Shown here piece by piece: positions 7,356 to 14,994 of a stretch of DNA of 64,000 bases. The stretch lies in NCBI RefSeq assembly GCF_900143545.1, contig NZ_FREV01000008.1, positions 1 through 64,000 on the forward strand. Reading direction: 5' to 3'. Within the stretch, counting starts at the first letter, position 1. Every line of letters begins with the position of its first letter. The position numbers and the translations under genes were made by a program. This DNA is from Loktanella sp. Alg231-35 (GTDB taxonomy: Bacteria; Pseudomonadota; Alphaproteobacteria; Rhodobacterales; Rhodobacteraceae). The notes under the pieces are model-generated. The model was given only the letters and a program-made list of their open reading frames with translations. It ran no database searches and was not told the origin of the DNA.

Positions 7356-7828
7356 CTCGGCTTCGCGTGCGAAAGCCTGAAGCACGCCATGCGCGCTCAC
7401 ACGGTCGTGTGGATGTTGCGATGGGTGGCCCGTCAGTCGATTGCGGCACGAGCAGTCTGATCTGCCGCTTGGCCGAAGACTGCATTCCGTCAGCCATCAT
7501 CTGAGCAAGCTCAGATGAGGCGTTCCTCCACTCCGTCATCGGCGCTGCGCAGCAGACCAGCCTTTGCCTGCGCCGGTATCGACTGCCTCACGTAATCCTC
7601 CTCCTACGAAAAGCGGAAGCATAGCCTCCGGCATGGCACCCAAAGCGGCCCGCCTCAAGGATCGCATGGGCATATCAAAAAGACGGTTTCCACCCCGTTG
7701 GGGCGGACCCTCCGTATTTTTGCCATCCCCACGCGCCCAGCAAAGCTGGCGCCTGCGGCGTCCTTGACCCGAACCACTTTGGACGGGGGCGGTCGGTATG
7801 TTCCGCATTCCGTGGAGCAGCTGAGACA
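7356..7828 (+). repeat. ~0.5-kb duplicated non-coding leader, copy B
   Basis: This copy aligns with 3886-4381. It contains a perfect hairpin CATCTGAGC-aa-GCTCAGATG (7498-7517) where copy A has the same stem with one mismatch. It also has an extra segment with GTTTCCACCCCGTTGGGGCGG near 7685-7707. It ends 13 bp before the ATG of the 108-residue protein. The two downstream genes are unrelated, so the shared DNA is leader-specific and does not come from duplication of a gene. Confidence 0.75.
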
Positions 7829-7841
7829 AAGGACAGGACAC

Positions 7842-8168
7842 ATGACTGACACCATCACACTCAACGCGAGTACACCCGAATACTGGGACGATGTGAAACG
7901 GCGGACGACAGTCCGCAACGCGGATGCGATCGTGAAACGGAAACTGGAAAACCTACGGCCAAGCCAGGTCTACGAACAGTGGGTGGCGGATCACCTGGAC
8001 ATCATCCGCGCGGCCGCAGTCACGGCCAAGGTCGCCGATTATCAGGCCTTCAAGGCAAAGTGGGCGCGGCAACTGTCCATGCCAGAAATCGCCGAGACGG
8101 GTGAACAAGACCTGACGCGCTACGCGGCAGATGCAGTGAAAGACGCTGCAGAGGCAATGTACGGTTGA
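7842..8168 (+). CDS. hypothetical protein, 108 aa
   Basis: ATG at 7842 (MTDTITLNASTPEYW) follows AAAGGACAGGACAC. The frame remains open upstream into the leader, but that part is shared non-coding repeat. The product is helical and charged (VRNADAIVKRKLENLRPSQV; DLTRYAADAVKDAAEAMYG), soluble, and of no family I recognise. The next small gene starts 17 bp after its stop. Confidence 0.6.
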   Translation: MTDTITLNASTPEYWDDVKRRTTVRNADAIVKRKLENLRPSQVYEQWVADHLDIIRAAAVTAKVADYQAFKAKWARQLSMPEIAETGEQDLTRYAADAVKDAAEAMYG

Positions 8169-8185
8169 ACATGGGAGAAACTGAC

Positions 8186-8347
8186 ATGACTGACGAAGCA
8201 AAGGCAGCACGTCGCGAATTCTGGTACAACCTGCAGGGCGACAACTTCCGCATCCTCAGGCCGCAAGAAAAACCGGTACGGTTCATCGACAAAGACGACG
8301 GTCACTCCGAGATCGATACGGCGGAATGGGACAGGCTCCCGTTCTGA
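8186..8347 (+). CDS. small hypothetical protein, 53 aa
   Basis: ATG at 8186 (MTDEAKAARREFWYN) follows GGGAGAAACTGAC. Earlier in-frame starts at 8165 (TTG) and 8171 (ATG) are less well placed. The charged peptide ends DTAEWDRLPF. No family is recognised. It is co-directional and close to the 108-residue gene, so probably the same transcript. Confidence 0.5.
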   Translation: MTDEAKAARREFWYNLQGDNFRILRPQEKPVRFIDKDDGHSEIDTAEWDRLPF

Positions 8348-8987
8348 GAGGCAAAGAGGGCAGAGCGGTCCAATCGGATCGGTCTGCCTTCTCAAATGAA
8401 CCGTTTGGCAGTGTTGATAGCGTGGGAGGGGGGCGCGCCTTGGCCCCTACGCCGGGCGCGCCCCCATTTGCGCAAGCGCGAACTGATTGCATCAGACTGC
8501 GTGTCCACCGCGCGTGTGATCACCCACCCGCTGGCCGCCTTGTTGGGCGGCTTTGCGCGGGCGGGGCATTGCGTGCTGTAAGACGCCGCCTTTGTTGGGC
8601 GGCTGCGTGGTGTCTGTTGATACGTTGGAGATCCTGGTCCGATGTACCCAAAGCGCCGTGCAGCTCGTCAGCCGTCAATCAGTCGCGCACCTCATTTAGC
8701 CGAAGCTGTCACGCCACCCAAGGGGGCTTTCGCGGCATAAGCTGCGCGCGCTTCGCGTGCTCGTTATTCCACGGTCCCCCTTGTGCGCCGCGCCATCTCC
8801 GTCACATGAGGAATGACGCGCGACCGATCCGACGGCTGACGAGCAAGCCAGACGAGGCGCACCCTGGCCGCTGTCCTGACAAAGAGGCCGCAAGCGGCCA
8901 CGATCTTTATTTGGCCCCCCGAGGGGGGCCGGTGCGCTCCCTCACCTCTGGCATCAAAGCAAGACCGAAAAGGAAGGTTGAGAGGTG
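8348..8987. other. 640-bp hairpin-rich non-coding stretch between convergent genes
   Basis: It contains a very strong GC hairpin with 11-bp arms (8428-8439 and 8454-8465) followed by ATTT, a probable terminator. Two near-identical hairpins, GCCGCC-N6/7-GGCGGC, lie at 8534-8551 and 8585-8603. A perfect palindrome, GGCCCCCC-ga-GGGGGGCC, lies at 8913-8930. A long open frame on the plus strand runs through it but has no protein-like character. Confidence 0.65.
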
Positions 8988-9200
8988 TCAGGGGAGAGGG
9001 AGGCCAACCAAGCGCATGACGAACAGCAGTAGCGCACCAGCAGGAACCGAGACGACGGTGACGATGACCCAGAACATGCAGCGTTCAGAGTCACCTTTGA
9101 TCATGTGAAAGAGAACGCCGGTGAAACACCACGTGCGCCAAACGTCGATGGCGTCAAGCATCAGGTGGGTGACTTGCTGAGGTGTGATGATCGCTAACAC
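8988..9200 (-). CDS. small membrane protein at the end of the relaxase operon, 70 aa
   Basis: It starts with GTG at 9200, overlapping the rseP-like stop by 7 bp. Residues about 42-62 (MFWVIVTVVSVPAGALLLFV) form one transmembrane helix; a second weaker hydrophobic stretch (WCFTGVLFHMI) lies before it. No family is recognised. The overlap suggests it is translated with the protease gene. Confidence 0.5.
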   Translation of the reverse strand: MLAIITPQQVTHLMLDAIDVWRTWCFTGVLFHMIKGDSERCMFWVIVTVVSVPAGALLLFVMRLVGLPLP

Positions 9201-10456
9201 GTCAAGTCGTTTACGGTTGCGGTCAGCATCAGGAACACGATGATCGTGACGCCTCCGATGAACAGGACAGCCTGCATCTTCTTGCCAAGGGGCCGACCTG
9301 TCGCTCCCTCATAGCCGAGCAGCATGAGATGGCCACCATCGAGGATCGGGACTGGCAAGAGGTTCAGAACGCCGAGGCCGAGCGAGATGATAGCAAGGAA
9401 CAACAGGAAGGTTTCCGGGCCAAGCTGGATGGCTTGACCGGCAACCGATGCAATCTGGATGGGGCCATCAAGATCACAGCTATCGTTCTGGCCGGTGAGT
9501 GATCCTGCAAGACCCGTCACCAGATTGGTCAGCAGGTCCCACGAGCGGGAGACACCGGATTGAACCGCATCACCAAAGGCAGGCCGTTCGGTGGCAAGCG
9601 TGAAGAGGGGCAGACCACCAACTCCGATCAGCCACCGGCCATCTGATTGCCGCGCCGTGATCTGGGTGGTCATCGGCACACCTTGACGGTCATAGACAAT
9701 GGTCATCGGATCACCATTTGAAGCGGCGACGATCCGTTGCAGATCAGACCAAGCATTCACCGTTTGGCCGTCGATGGTTTGAAGCAGATCACCGGCTTGC
9801 ATTCCAGCTTCAAATGCAGCTGACCCGACAGCCACATTGCCGATCAAGGGCAGGTCAGGACGGGGTGCCAGTTCTGCGCGTGGAGAGCCATCGCGGACAA
9901 TCTGGTAGGTCACCTCGGAATGGGCAGGCAAGCCAGTGAGAACTGAAGACAGCGTGTCCTGCGATTGGATGTCCGCATCAGCTACGGCAACGATCTGGTC
10001 ACCCACCCGAAGGCCGGTCACATCCGAGGAAAGCGTCACATGCGCCACGGTCCAAGGGTAGGCGGTGACACCCGACATAAACGGAAGAACCGACAATGCG
10101 ACGACTGTGAAAATGACGTTCGCCAGAGGCCCGGCAATGGCGACAAAAGCCTGCGCAGATTTTGACGCGGCCTTGAGCGACCCGTCAATGACAGGACCGT
10201 CAGCCACCGACGAAAGAGAGGCCGCATTCTCATCGCCAACGAAGCGGACATAACCACCCGCTGGAATGCGGGAAACCTGCCAGATGATCCCATGGCGATC
10301 TTTGCGCGACCAGATTGGCTTGCCAAATCCGACGCTGAAAATCTCTGGTTTGACACCCACCAATCGGGCGGCAAAGAAGTGACCCAACTCATGAAGCACA
10401 ACAACGATGAGGAAAGTCAGAATGACCCCGAAAAAGACTGCGAAAATATCGATCAA
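9194..10456 (-). CDS. rseP: RseP-type intramembrane zinc metalloprotease (site-2 protease, M50)
   Basis: The 420-residue protein has HELGH at residues 22-26 in the first membrane helix and NLLPVPILDGGH near 365-376, the third zinc ligand. Two PDZ-like regions lie between (around DVTGLRVGDQIVAV and AAFEAGMQAGDLLQ). This is the complete RseP layout. Family members cut membrane proteins such as anti-sigma factors and signal-peptide remnants. The start is TTG at 10456, with an excellent GGAGGG seven bases upstream. A plasmid copy inside a conjugation operon is unusual; its substrate may be a transfer protein or an envelope-stress regulator (inference). Confidence 0.9.
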   Translation of the reverse strand: MIDIFAVFFGVILTFLIVVVLHELGHFFAARLVGVKPEIFSVGFGKPIWSRKDRHGIIWQVSRIPAGGYVRFVGDENAASLSSVADGPVIDGSLKAASKSAQAFVAIAGPLANVIFTVVALSVLPFMSGVTAYPWTVAHVTLSSDVTGLRVGDQIVAVADADIQSQDTLSSVLTGLPAHSEVTYQIVRDGSPRAELAPRPDLPLIGNVAVGSAAFEAGMQAGDLLQTIDGQTVNAWSDLQRIVAASNGDPMTIVYDRQGVPMTTQITARQSDGRWLIGVGGLPLFTLATERPAFGDAVQSGVSRSWDLLTNLVTGLAGSLTGQNDSCDLDGPIQIASVAGQAIQLGPETFLLFLAIISLGLGVLNLLPVPILDGGHLMLLGYEGATGRPLGKKMQAVLFIGGVTIIVFLMLTATVNDLTC

Positions 10457-11490
10457 TTTGACGCCCTCCGCACTGGGAAAATTGCGGCCATGGCCGAGGT
10501 GTATTCAGCGCGAGTAATCGTCGCGCGGTTACCGGCATATCCGTGGTAGTGAGACCGGCCATTCGCCAGCGGTAGACCAGCCCAGACTTTTGCCAGCTGG
10601 TCCATGAACCGATCACGGGTGATGCGTCCGTTGATGAAGTCGGAGTAGCCGGCCTCTTCGATCAGGTAGCGACCCATCATGTCTTGTGTCCGGCGATCAT
10701 AGAGCGTGCCGCCTGAGAGACCCAATGCGCGAACCACCCGGTTGAATGTCGCAGGGATGATCTGGTTGCGACCGATGGCATGGGGCTGTCCAGGCGTGGC
10801 ACGCACCCATGCGACAATCTCGGCGATGGTCATCTGACTGAGTGGCTTCGGCGGACGGATGGTCGCGCCGTGATGCACACTGTCATATCCATGGACCGGG
10901 CTTTCCGCTTGGCTGATCAGCGTCAGGAGCCGATCCATCTGTGGACCTTGGCTTTGCTGGACAGCACGCACGAAAGGGACAATCCGGCGCATTGCTTCAG
11001 GGGATGAAGCAGTCTGTGCCGCCGCAGCTGATGCCGGGGAGAACCTGTCAGCTGATGACCAGCCCGCACCGCTGGAAACAGGTGCCCAGCCTTCAGCTGA
11101 GAGAGGTGAACCGACGACTGCAGTGATAGCCACCAGCTGAGCGGCAGTCCCAAACTGTTGCGCGATTTTGGAAGCAGCAGCGCAGAGGTTGTGGATGAGA
11201 AGCGGGAGGAGATAGGGTTTCGGCCCTTCGGACCGATCAGGACGGCACACCTGACGCAGCTGAAGCTGCAGGGGCGTTTCGCTCAATAAAATAAGGGGTC
11301 TATGAGCAAAAACCGATTGTTTTCTGTGGTACAGTCGTTTTTTATCATTTAGTTTCAACGGTTTACAAACTGCGTTGGCAGCGGCTGCCAGTACCATCGG
11401 CAGCCGCTGCCACCCAATATTAGCTGATTGACGCATTTGCGTCAGCATTTTTTCGAGATTTTCTGTGACATGAGGGGAAAGTCTTTTCAT
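10453..11490 (-). CDS. lambda-lysozyme-like muramidase with long N-terminal extension
   Basis: The catalytic-looking domain is the C-terminal ~160 residues: LLTLISQAESPVHGYDSVHHG, HAIGRNQIIPATFNRVVRAL, then YLIEEAGYSDFINGRI and LAKVWAGLP. This resembles phage lambda-type endolysin/muramidase domains (COG4678-like), with the Glu in QAES the likely catalytic acid. About 170 low-complexity residues precede it, with no typical signal peptide but a hydrophobic stretch near 100-125. I prefer ATG at 11490 over TTG at 11496. Next to traI/traD it probably opens the cell wall for the transfer machine. Confidence 0.7.
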   Translation of the reverse strand: MKRLSPHVTENLEKMLTQMRQSANIGWQRLPMVLAAAANAVCKPLKLNDKKRLYHRKQSVFAHRPLILLSETPLQLQLRQVCRPDRSEGPKPYLLPLLIHNLCAAASKIAQQFGTAAQLVAITAVVGSPLSAEGWAPVSSGAGWSSADRFSPASAAAAQTASSPEAMRRIVPFVRAVQQSQGPQMDRLLTLISQAESPVHGYDSVHHGATIRPPKPLSQMTIAEIVAWVRATPGQPHAIGRNQIIPATFNRVVRALGLSGGTLYDRRTQDMMGRYLIEEAGYSDFINGRITRDRFMDQLAKVWAGLPLANGRSHYHGYAGNRATITRAEYTSAMAAIFPVRRASN

Positions 11491-11492
11491 TT

Positions 11493-12050
11493 TCAACGTT
11501 CCGTTCCTGCGCGTTCAAGCTGGGGTTTCGTGAGGGCCGCCTCTTGCTCTGCGATGGTCAAGCGTTCTTCTTCCGCGCGGCCGATGGCATTTTGAACTTG
11601 AACCTGGCGAGACTTGTTCTGGTCCTGCACGAGCGAAGACAGGGCGGATAGTTGTTTGCCCAAGTCCTTTTCGATTTCCTGTAGGCGGACATGGAGACGA
11701 TCACGTTCGTCACCATCGCTCATGTGGCTGCCAACCATAGTGCTGATATGGATCAGCAGTTTTTCGAACTCTCTTGTGCGATGGTCGATCATGTCTGTGA
11801 GGTGTGTCACCGAGTCCGATGTGCTGGACAGAGCTGATGAAAGTGCGCTGTTGATTTTGAGAAAGCGAGTGACGGTGTCGGCGTTTGCGACAGCTTGCAT
11901 TTCGAGGTGGCTGACGCGATCGCGTGTTTGGACCAGAGAGACGAACTCGGCATCCAGTGCTTTTGCGGAAGAGTCAGGCATACGCCGGAGGTAGTTGGAC
12001 AGTTCTGTTCCGAGCGTCATTCGGATGTTTTGGGTGTTGTCATTGCTCAT
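11493..12050 (-). CDS. coiled-coil protein of the relaxase operon, 185 aa
   Basis: The start MSNDNTQNIRM at 12050 has GGAGACCCAAC upstream; a start at 12080 would lie inside traI. The sequence is almost entirely helical with heptad-like spacing (SALSSALSSTSDSVTHLTDM; LQEIEKDLGKQLSALSSLVQ) and no membrane segment. It lies between traI and the muramidase gene. It may be a relaxosome or mating-pore accessory factor, but that is only from position. Confidence 0.6.
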   Translation of the reverse strand: MSNDNTQNIRMTLGTELSNYLRRMPDSSAKALDAEFVSLVQTRDRVSHLEMQAVANADTVTRFLKINSALSSALSSTSDSVTHLTDMIDHRTREFEKLLIHISTMVGSHMSDGDERDRLHVRLQEIEKDLGKQLSALSSLVQDQNKSRQVQVQNAIGRAEEERLTIAEQEAALTKPQLERAGTER

Positions 12051-12060
12051 GTTGGGTCTC

Positions 12061-14991
12061 CTATCGGGAGCGTTCGTCACGCTGTTTTTGGTCCTGGGTC
12101 ATGCTGGCGATCAGGCGGTCTGCGAAGCTCATTTGAGCGTCCTTCGACTTGTCATCCTGGTCCTGATCTTTGGGCTCTTTTTCCGAGCGTTTTTCGGACT
12201 TCTGTTTGTTGGCTTTTCCGACCTGAATATCGCGCTCGTTTTGGCCGGTTTCGTCGCGCTCTTTGTTCGGCGTTTTGGCGTCCGGTTTTGCTTGGTCGCG
12301 TTGGGCGGCGAGCGCCTCCAATGCGTTCATGCGTTCGCCGGTTTGGTCAGCAATTGTGGTCGCCAGTTTGTCGACGTGATCGGTTACCAGGTGGATCGTG
12401 TCGCGCATCCGCGACAGAGAGACATAGAAGCTCTTCTGCGTGGTGAGTTGTTCGGCTGACGACATCGCCAAGAGAACGCGATCTACGGTGCTGCCTTGGA
12501 AGTCATGGGCCGTCGAGGCGTAGGCCAACTGCATGCCGCGGGCAGCCAAGCTGTCGGTGGGAATTGTCAGTTCATCGACGTCTTTTGTGACAACCGTAAA
12601 GGTGTCTTTGCCGATGGATTTGAGGTGACCTTCAGCTGAGTTGAAGATGCCGTTTTCGCGATCCGTGATCTTGAACTTGATGGCATCGCCAACATGAAAG
12701 TCCTGCTTGTCGGTCGAGAACACAGCCAGCTTGCGGGCATCGCTACTGCCATGCGCAAGACTGAGAGAGATGGTCTCTCGGTCAGGAGACTGAAGGTTAA
12801 GTCTTTGGTCCTCACGAGACACGCTGGTCACAGTGTAAAGGACGTTCGCGTTCATCGGAGATTGGGAAGAGGCGACAGGCGAAACGACGATATCGCCAAC
12901 CTTGTAGCTGCCAACTTCTCTGGCCTCCGCTTGGCTGAAATTGCGGGGAATAAGCGACGCGACTTTCACCGCGCCTTCACCTATGAGGTTGGCACTTCGA
13001 AGCTGTCCTTGGATCTGCTCATTCACATCCTTCCGCAGAGCGTTGGTGAGAACGATCAGGCCGGTGGCAGAGCGTTGATCTGGCGTCATTGCCATGTAGG
13101 AGTCGGCCATCGTCGTCGCGATTTGCTCGCGAACCGCGGCCAGTTTCCCGCCGCCAACTTCCGTGAGTTGATTGACGCCAGCCATGGCCGTTTTTATATT
13201 GCCAGCAATAGCCGATAGAACGACGGACCGACCCTCATCCGTTCGTTGCCGTTGAATGTCGGTCATCAAAGCGGTTGGCATTCCGGCATCCTGCAGAGCA
13301 CGGAAAGATGACCCGGCGCCGACGGCTTCGAGCTGTTTCACATCGCCGATGAGAACGACTTTGGCATAGCCTTGGGCGGCGGCCATCTTGAGCACGCGGT
13401 TCATTGAATCCGATGAGAGCATTGAGGCTTCATCAACGGCGAGAATTGTTTTGGATTTGTCACCGAGGTTTGCGCCGTTCTCATGACGCACCAATGCGCT
13501 TTCTACGGTAGAGGCCACAGGTAAGGCGTCGTTGAGCGCTGTGACGGCTTTATGGGATGGGGCCAAGCCTTCAATCTCGTATCCACGTGCCTGCGCCATC
13601 CGAAGAGCGGTTTCCAGCATGTAGGTTTTGCCTGTGCCAGCATAGCCTTGAACAGCAGTCACATACGACGTCGAAGAAAGAACCATGCCGGCGGCTTCCT
13701 TCTGGCCATCAGTGAGTGTTGTGCGGTCGAGTTTTCGTGAAATGACAGCGTCAGATCTGCGTCGTGTAGCCCGTTCCATTGTGTTACGAAGATCGACAAC
13801 CTCACGCCGCATCCCTGCTCGCATCAGATCCTTGTTTTCCGTTTCCAGGCGGATGTTCTCGACATCGGTGTAGAAACGGCCTTCTTTAAGATCGACGGGG
13901 TGAAGGATGCGGTCTTTGACGTATCCTTTAAGCTCTGTTGCGGCCGACTTTTCCGTGACGCCTGGTGCAAACTTCATGGCCGTCATCAGAAGATCTTTTT
14001 CCGAATAGACGGCCTCTCGCTCAGAGTGATGCGCAATGGCAAAATCGACTGCATCAGCTGCGGATTTCTCTCTCACGGTGAATGAGGGTTGCTCGTGCTT
14101 GGACGCTTCACGAAGAGCTTGCTGAAGATCAATGTTCAGAGACTTGACTTCGGCGGCCCAGGCGGCGCGAAGTTCAGAGCGTTGAACCGGTTTCTTTGCC
14201 GATCGGGTTGCTAGTGCCGCGAGGGAGCTAGCAACAGCCGTGGGTTCGTAGCTCTTGTTCTTGAGAGCCTGTTCGATCTCTTCCCGTCGTTTTGAGAAGG
14301 TGTCGACCAGCTCCTGGGGAACACCCTTAATGTCAAAAAGACCCTTGTCTAACGCTTTGGTCTCGTAACCGAGGTCCTGGAGATTGCCGGCCAATTCCGA
14401 GCGATAAATCTGACCAAGGAGCATCTTTCCGTTGTAGAGCGCTTCATTCGACAGGGATCGAAACGTGCCGGTGCTATCTTTGACCATATTGGCAATGACT
14501 GCGTGCGTGTGCAGTTGGGGATCGAGAGCGCGGGACGTGTCATGCTGAAACAGGCCAGCGATGATCTTGCCGCCTTTCTCCGTCTGGACCTGTCCATTGA
14601 CGTACTTACGGGTTTGAACAAGATTTGCCTCTGCATAGTCCAAGGCAACTTTCACGGCATCAGTATGCGCTTTGAGGATCCGCGTGTCGTCGCCAACCAG
14701 AGCTGCAATGGAGACGGCCTTTGGTGCGGAGAATGTAAGGTCTATTCCGGGCCTATGTTCACGTTCACCATCTCGGTATCGGCCAAGCATCCTTCCGTCG
14801 GGTGTCTGACCATCCAGTATGGCGGTAAAGCGATCGTCAGAGAAAGTGTCAGTCAGGCCAGCTTCTTCAGCTGCCTTGCCATAAAACTGCGATGACTTCT
14901 CGGCGTCATTGCTGCCTTCCAAATAATAGCCTTCGGCCTTGTAATATCCACTGGACGCATGGCCAGACGATACGTTCGACATTGACAGCAT
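12061..14991 (-). CDS. traI: MobF-family conjugative relaxase-helicase (TraI/TrwC-like)
   Basis: Residues 1-~300 form a TrwC relaxase domain: N-terminal tyrosines Y16, Y17, Y22, Y23 as candidate nicking residues, and a metal-binding histidine triad H150 and H161/H163 (FQHDTSRALDPQLHTHAVIA). A RecD-like 5'-3' helicase follows, with Walker A GYAGTGKT (449-456), Walker B AVDEASM (518-524) and a late motif (YASTAHDFQGSTVD, SLSRM) near 840-880. The last ~100 residues are a charged Lys/Gln/Asp-rich tail. At 976 residues it matches TrwC size rather than the ~1750 of F TraI. It nicks oriT, binds the 5' end covalently and unwinds the strand. Its ATG is 3 bp after the traD stop. Confidence 0.95.
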   Translation of the reverse strand: MLSMSNVSSGHASSGYYKAEGYYLEGSNDAEKSSQFYGKAAEEAGLTDTFSDDRFTAILDGQTPDGRMLGRYRDGEREHRPGIDLTFSAPKAVSIAALVGDDTRILKAHTDAVKVALDYAEANLVQTRKYVNGQVQTEKGGKIIAGLFQHDTSRALDPQLHTHAVIANMVKDSTGTFRSLSNEALYNGKMLLGQIYRSELAGNLQDLGYETKALDKGLFDIKGVPQELVDTFSKRREEIEQALKNKSYEPTAVASSLAALATRSAKKPVQRSELRAAWAAEVKSLNIDLQQALREASKHEQPSFTVREKSAADAVDFAIAHHSEREAVYSEKDLLMTAMKFAPGVTEKSAATELKGYVKDRILHPVDLKEGRFYTDVENIRLETENKDLMRAGMRREVVDLRNTMERATRRRSDAVISRKLDRTTLTDGQKEAAGMVLSSTSYVTAVQGYAGTGKTYMLETALRMAQARGYEIEGLAPSHKAVTALNDALPVASTVESALVRHENGANLGDKSKTILAVDEASMLSSDSMNRVLKMAAAQGYAKVVLIGDVKQLEAVGAGSSFRALQDAGMPTALMTDIQRQRTDEGRSVVLSAIAGNIKTAMAGVNQLTEVGGGKLAAVREQIATTMADSYMAMTPDQRSATGLIVLTNALRKDVNEQIQGQLRSANLIGEGAVKVASLIPRNFSQAEAREVGSYKVGDIVVSPVASSQSPMNANVLYTVTSVSREDQRLNLQSPDRETISLSLAHGSSDARKLAVFSTDKQDFHVGDAIKFKITDRENGIFNSAEGHLKSIGKDTFTVVTKDVDELTIPTDSLAARGMQLAYASTAHDFQGSTVDRVLLAMSSAEQLTTQKSFYVSLSRMRDTIHLVTDHVDKLATTIADQTGERMNALEALAAQRDQAKPDAKTPNKERDETGQNERDIQVGKANKQKSEKRSEKEPKDQDQDDKSKDAQMSFADRLIASMTQDQKQRDERSR

Positions 14992-14994
14992 CGA

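Noticed and set aside
8326-9108. A 260-codon open frame on the plus strand
   Set aside because: It crosses the hairpin-rich gap and runs antisense into the small membrane gene; composition is Arg/Pro/Ser-rich without structure, and no ribosome-binding site is present.
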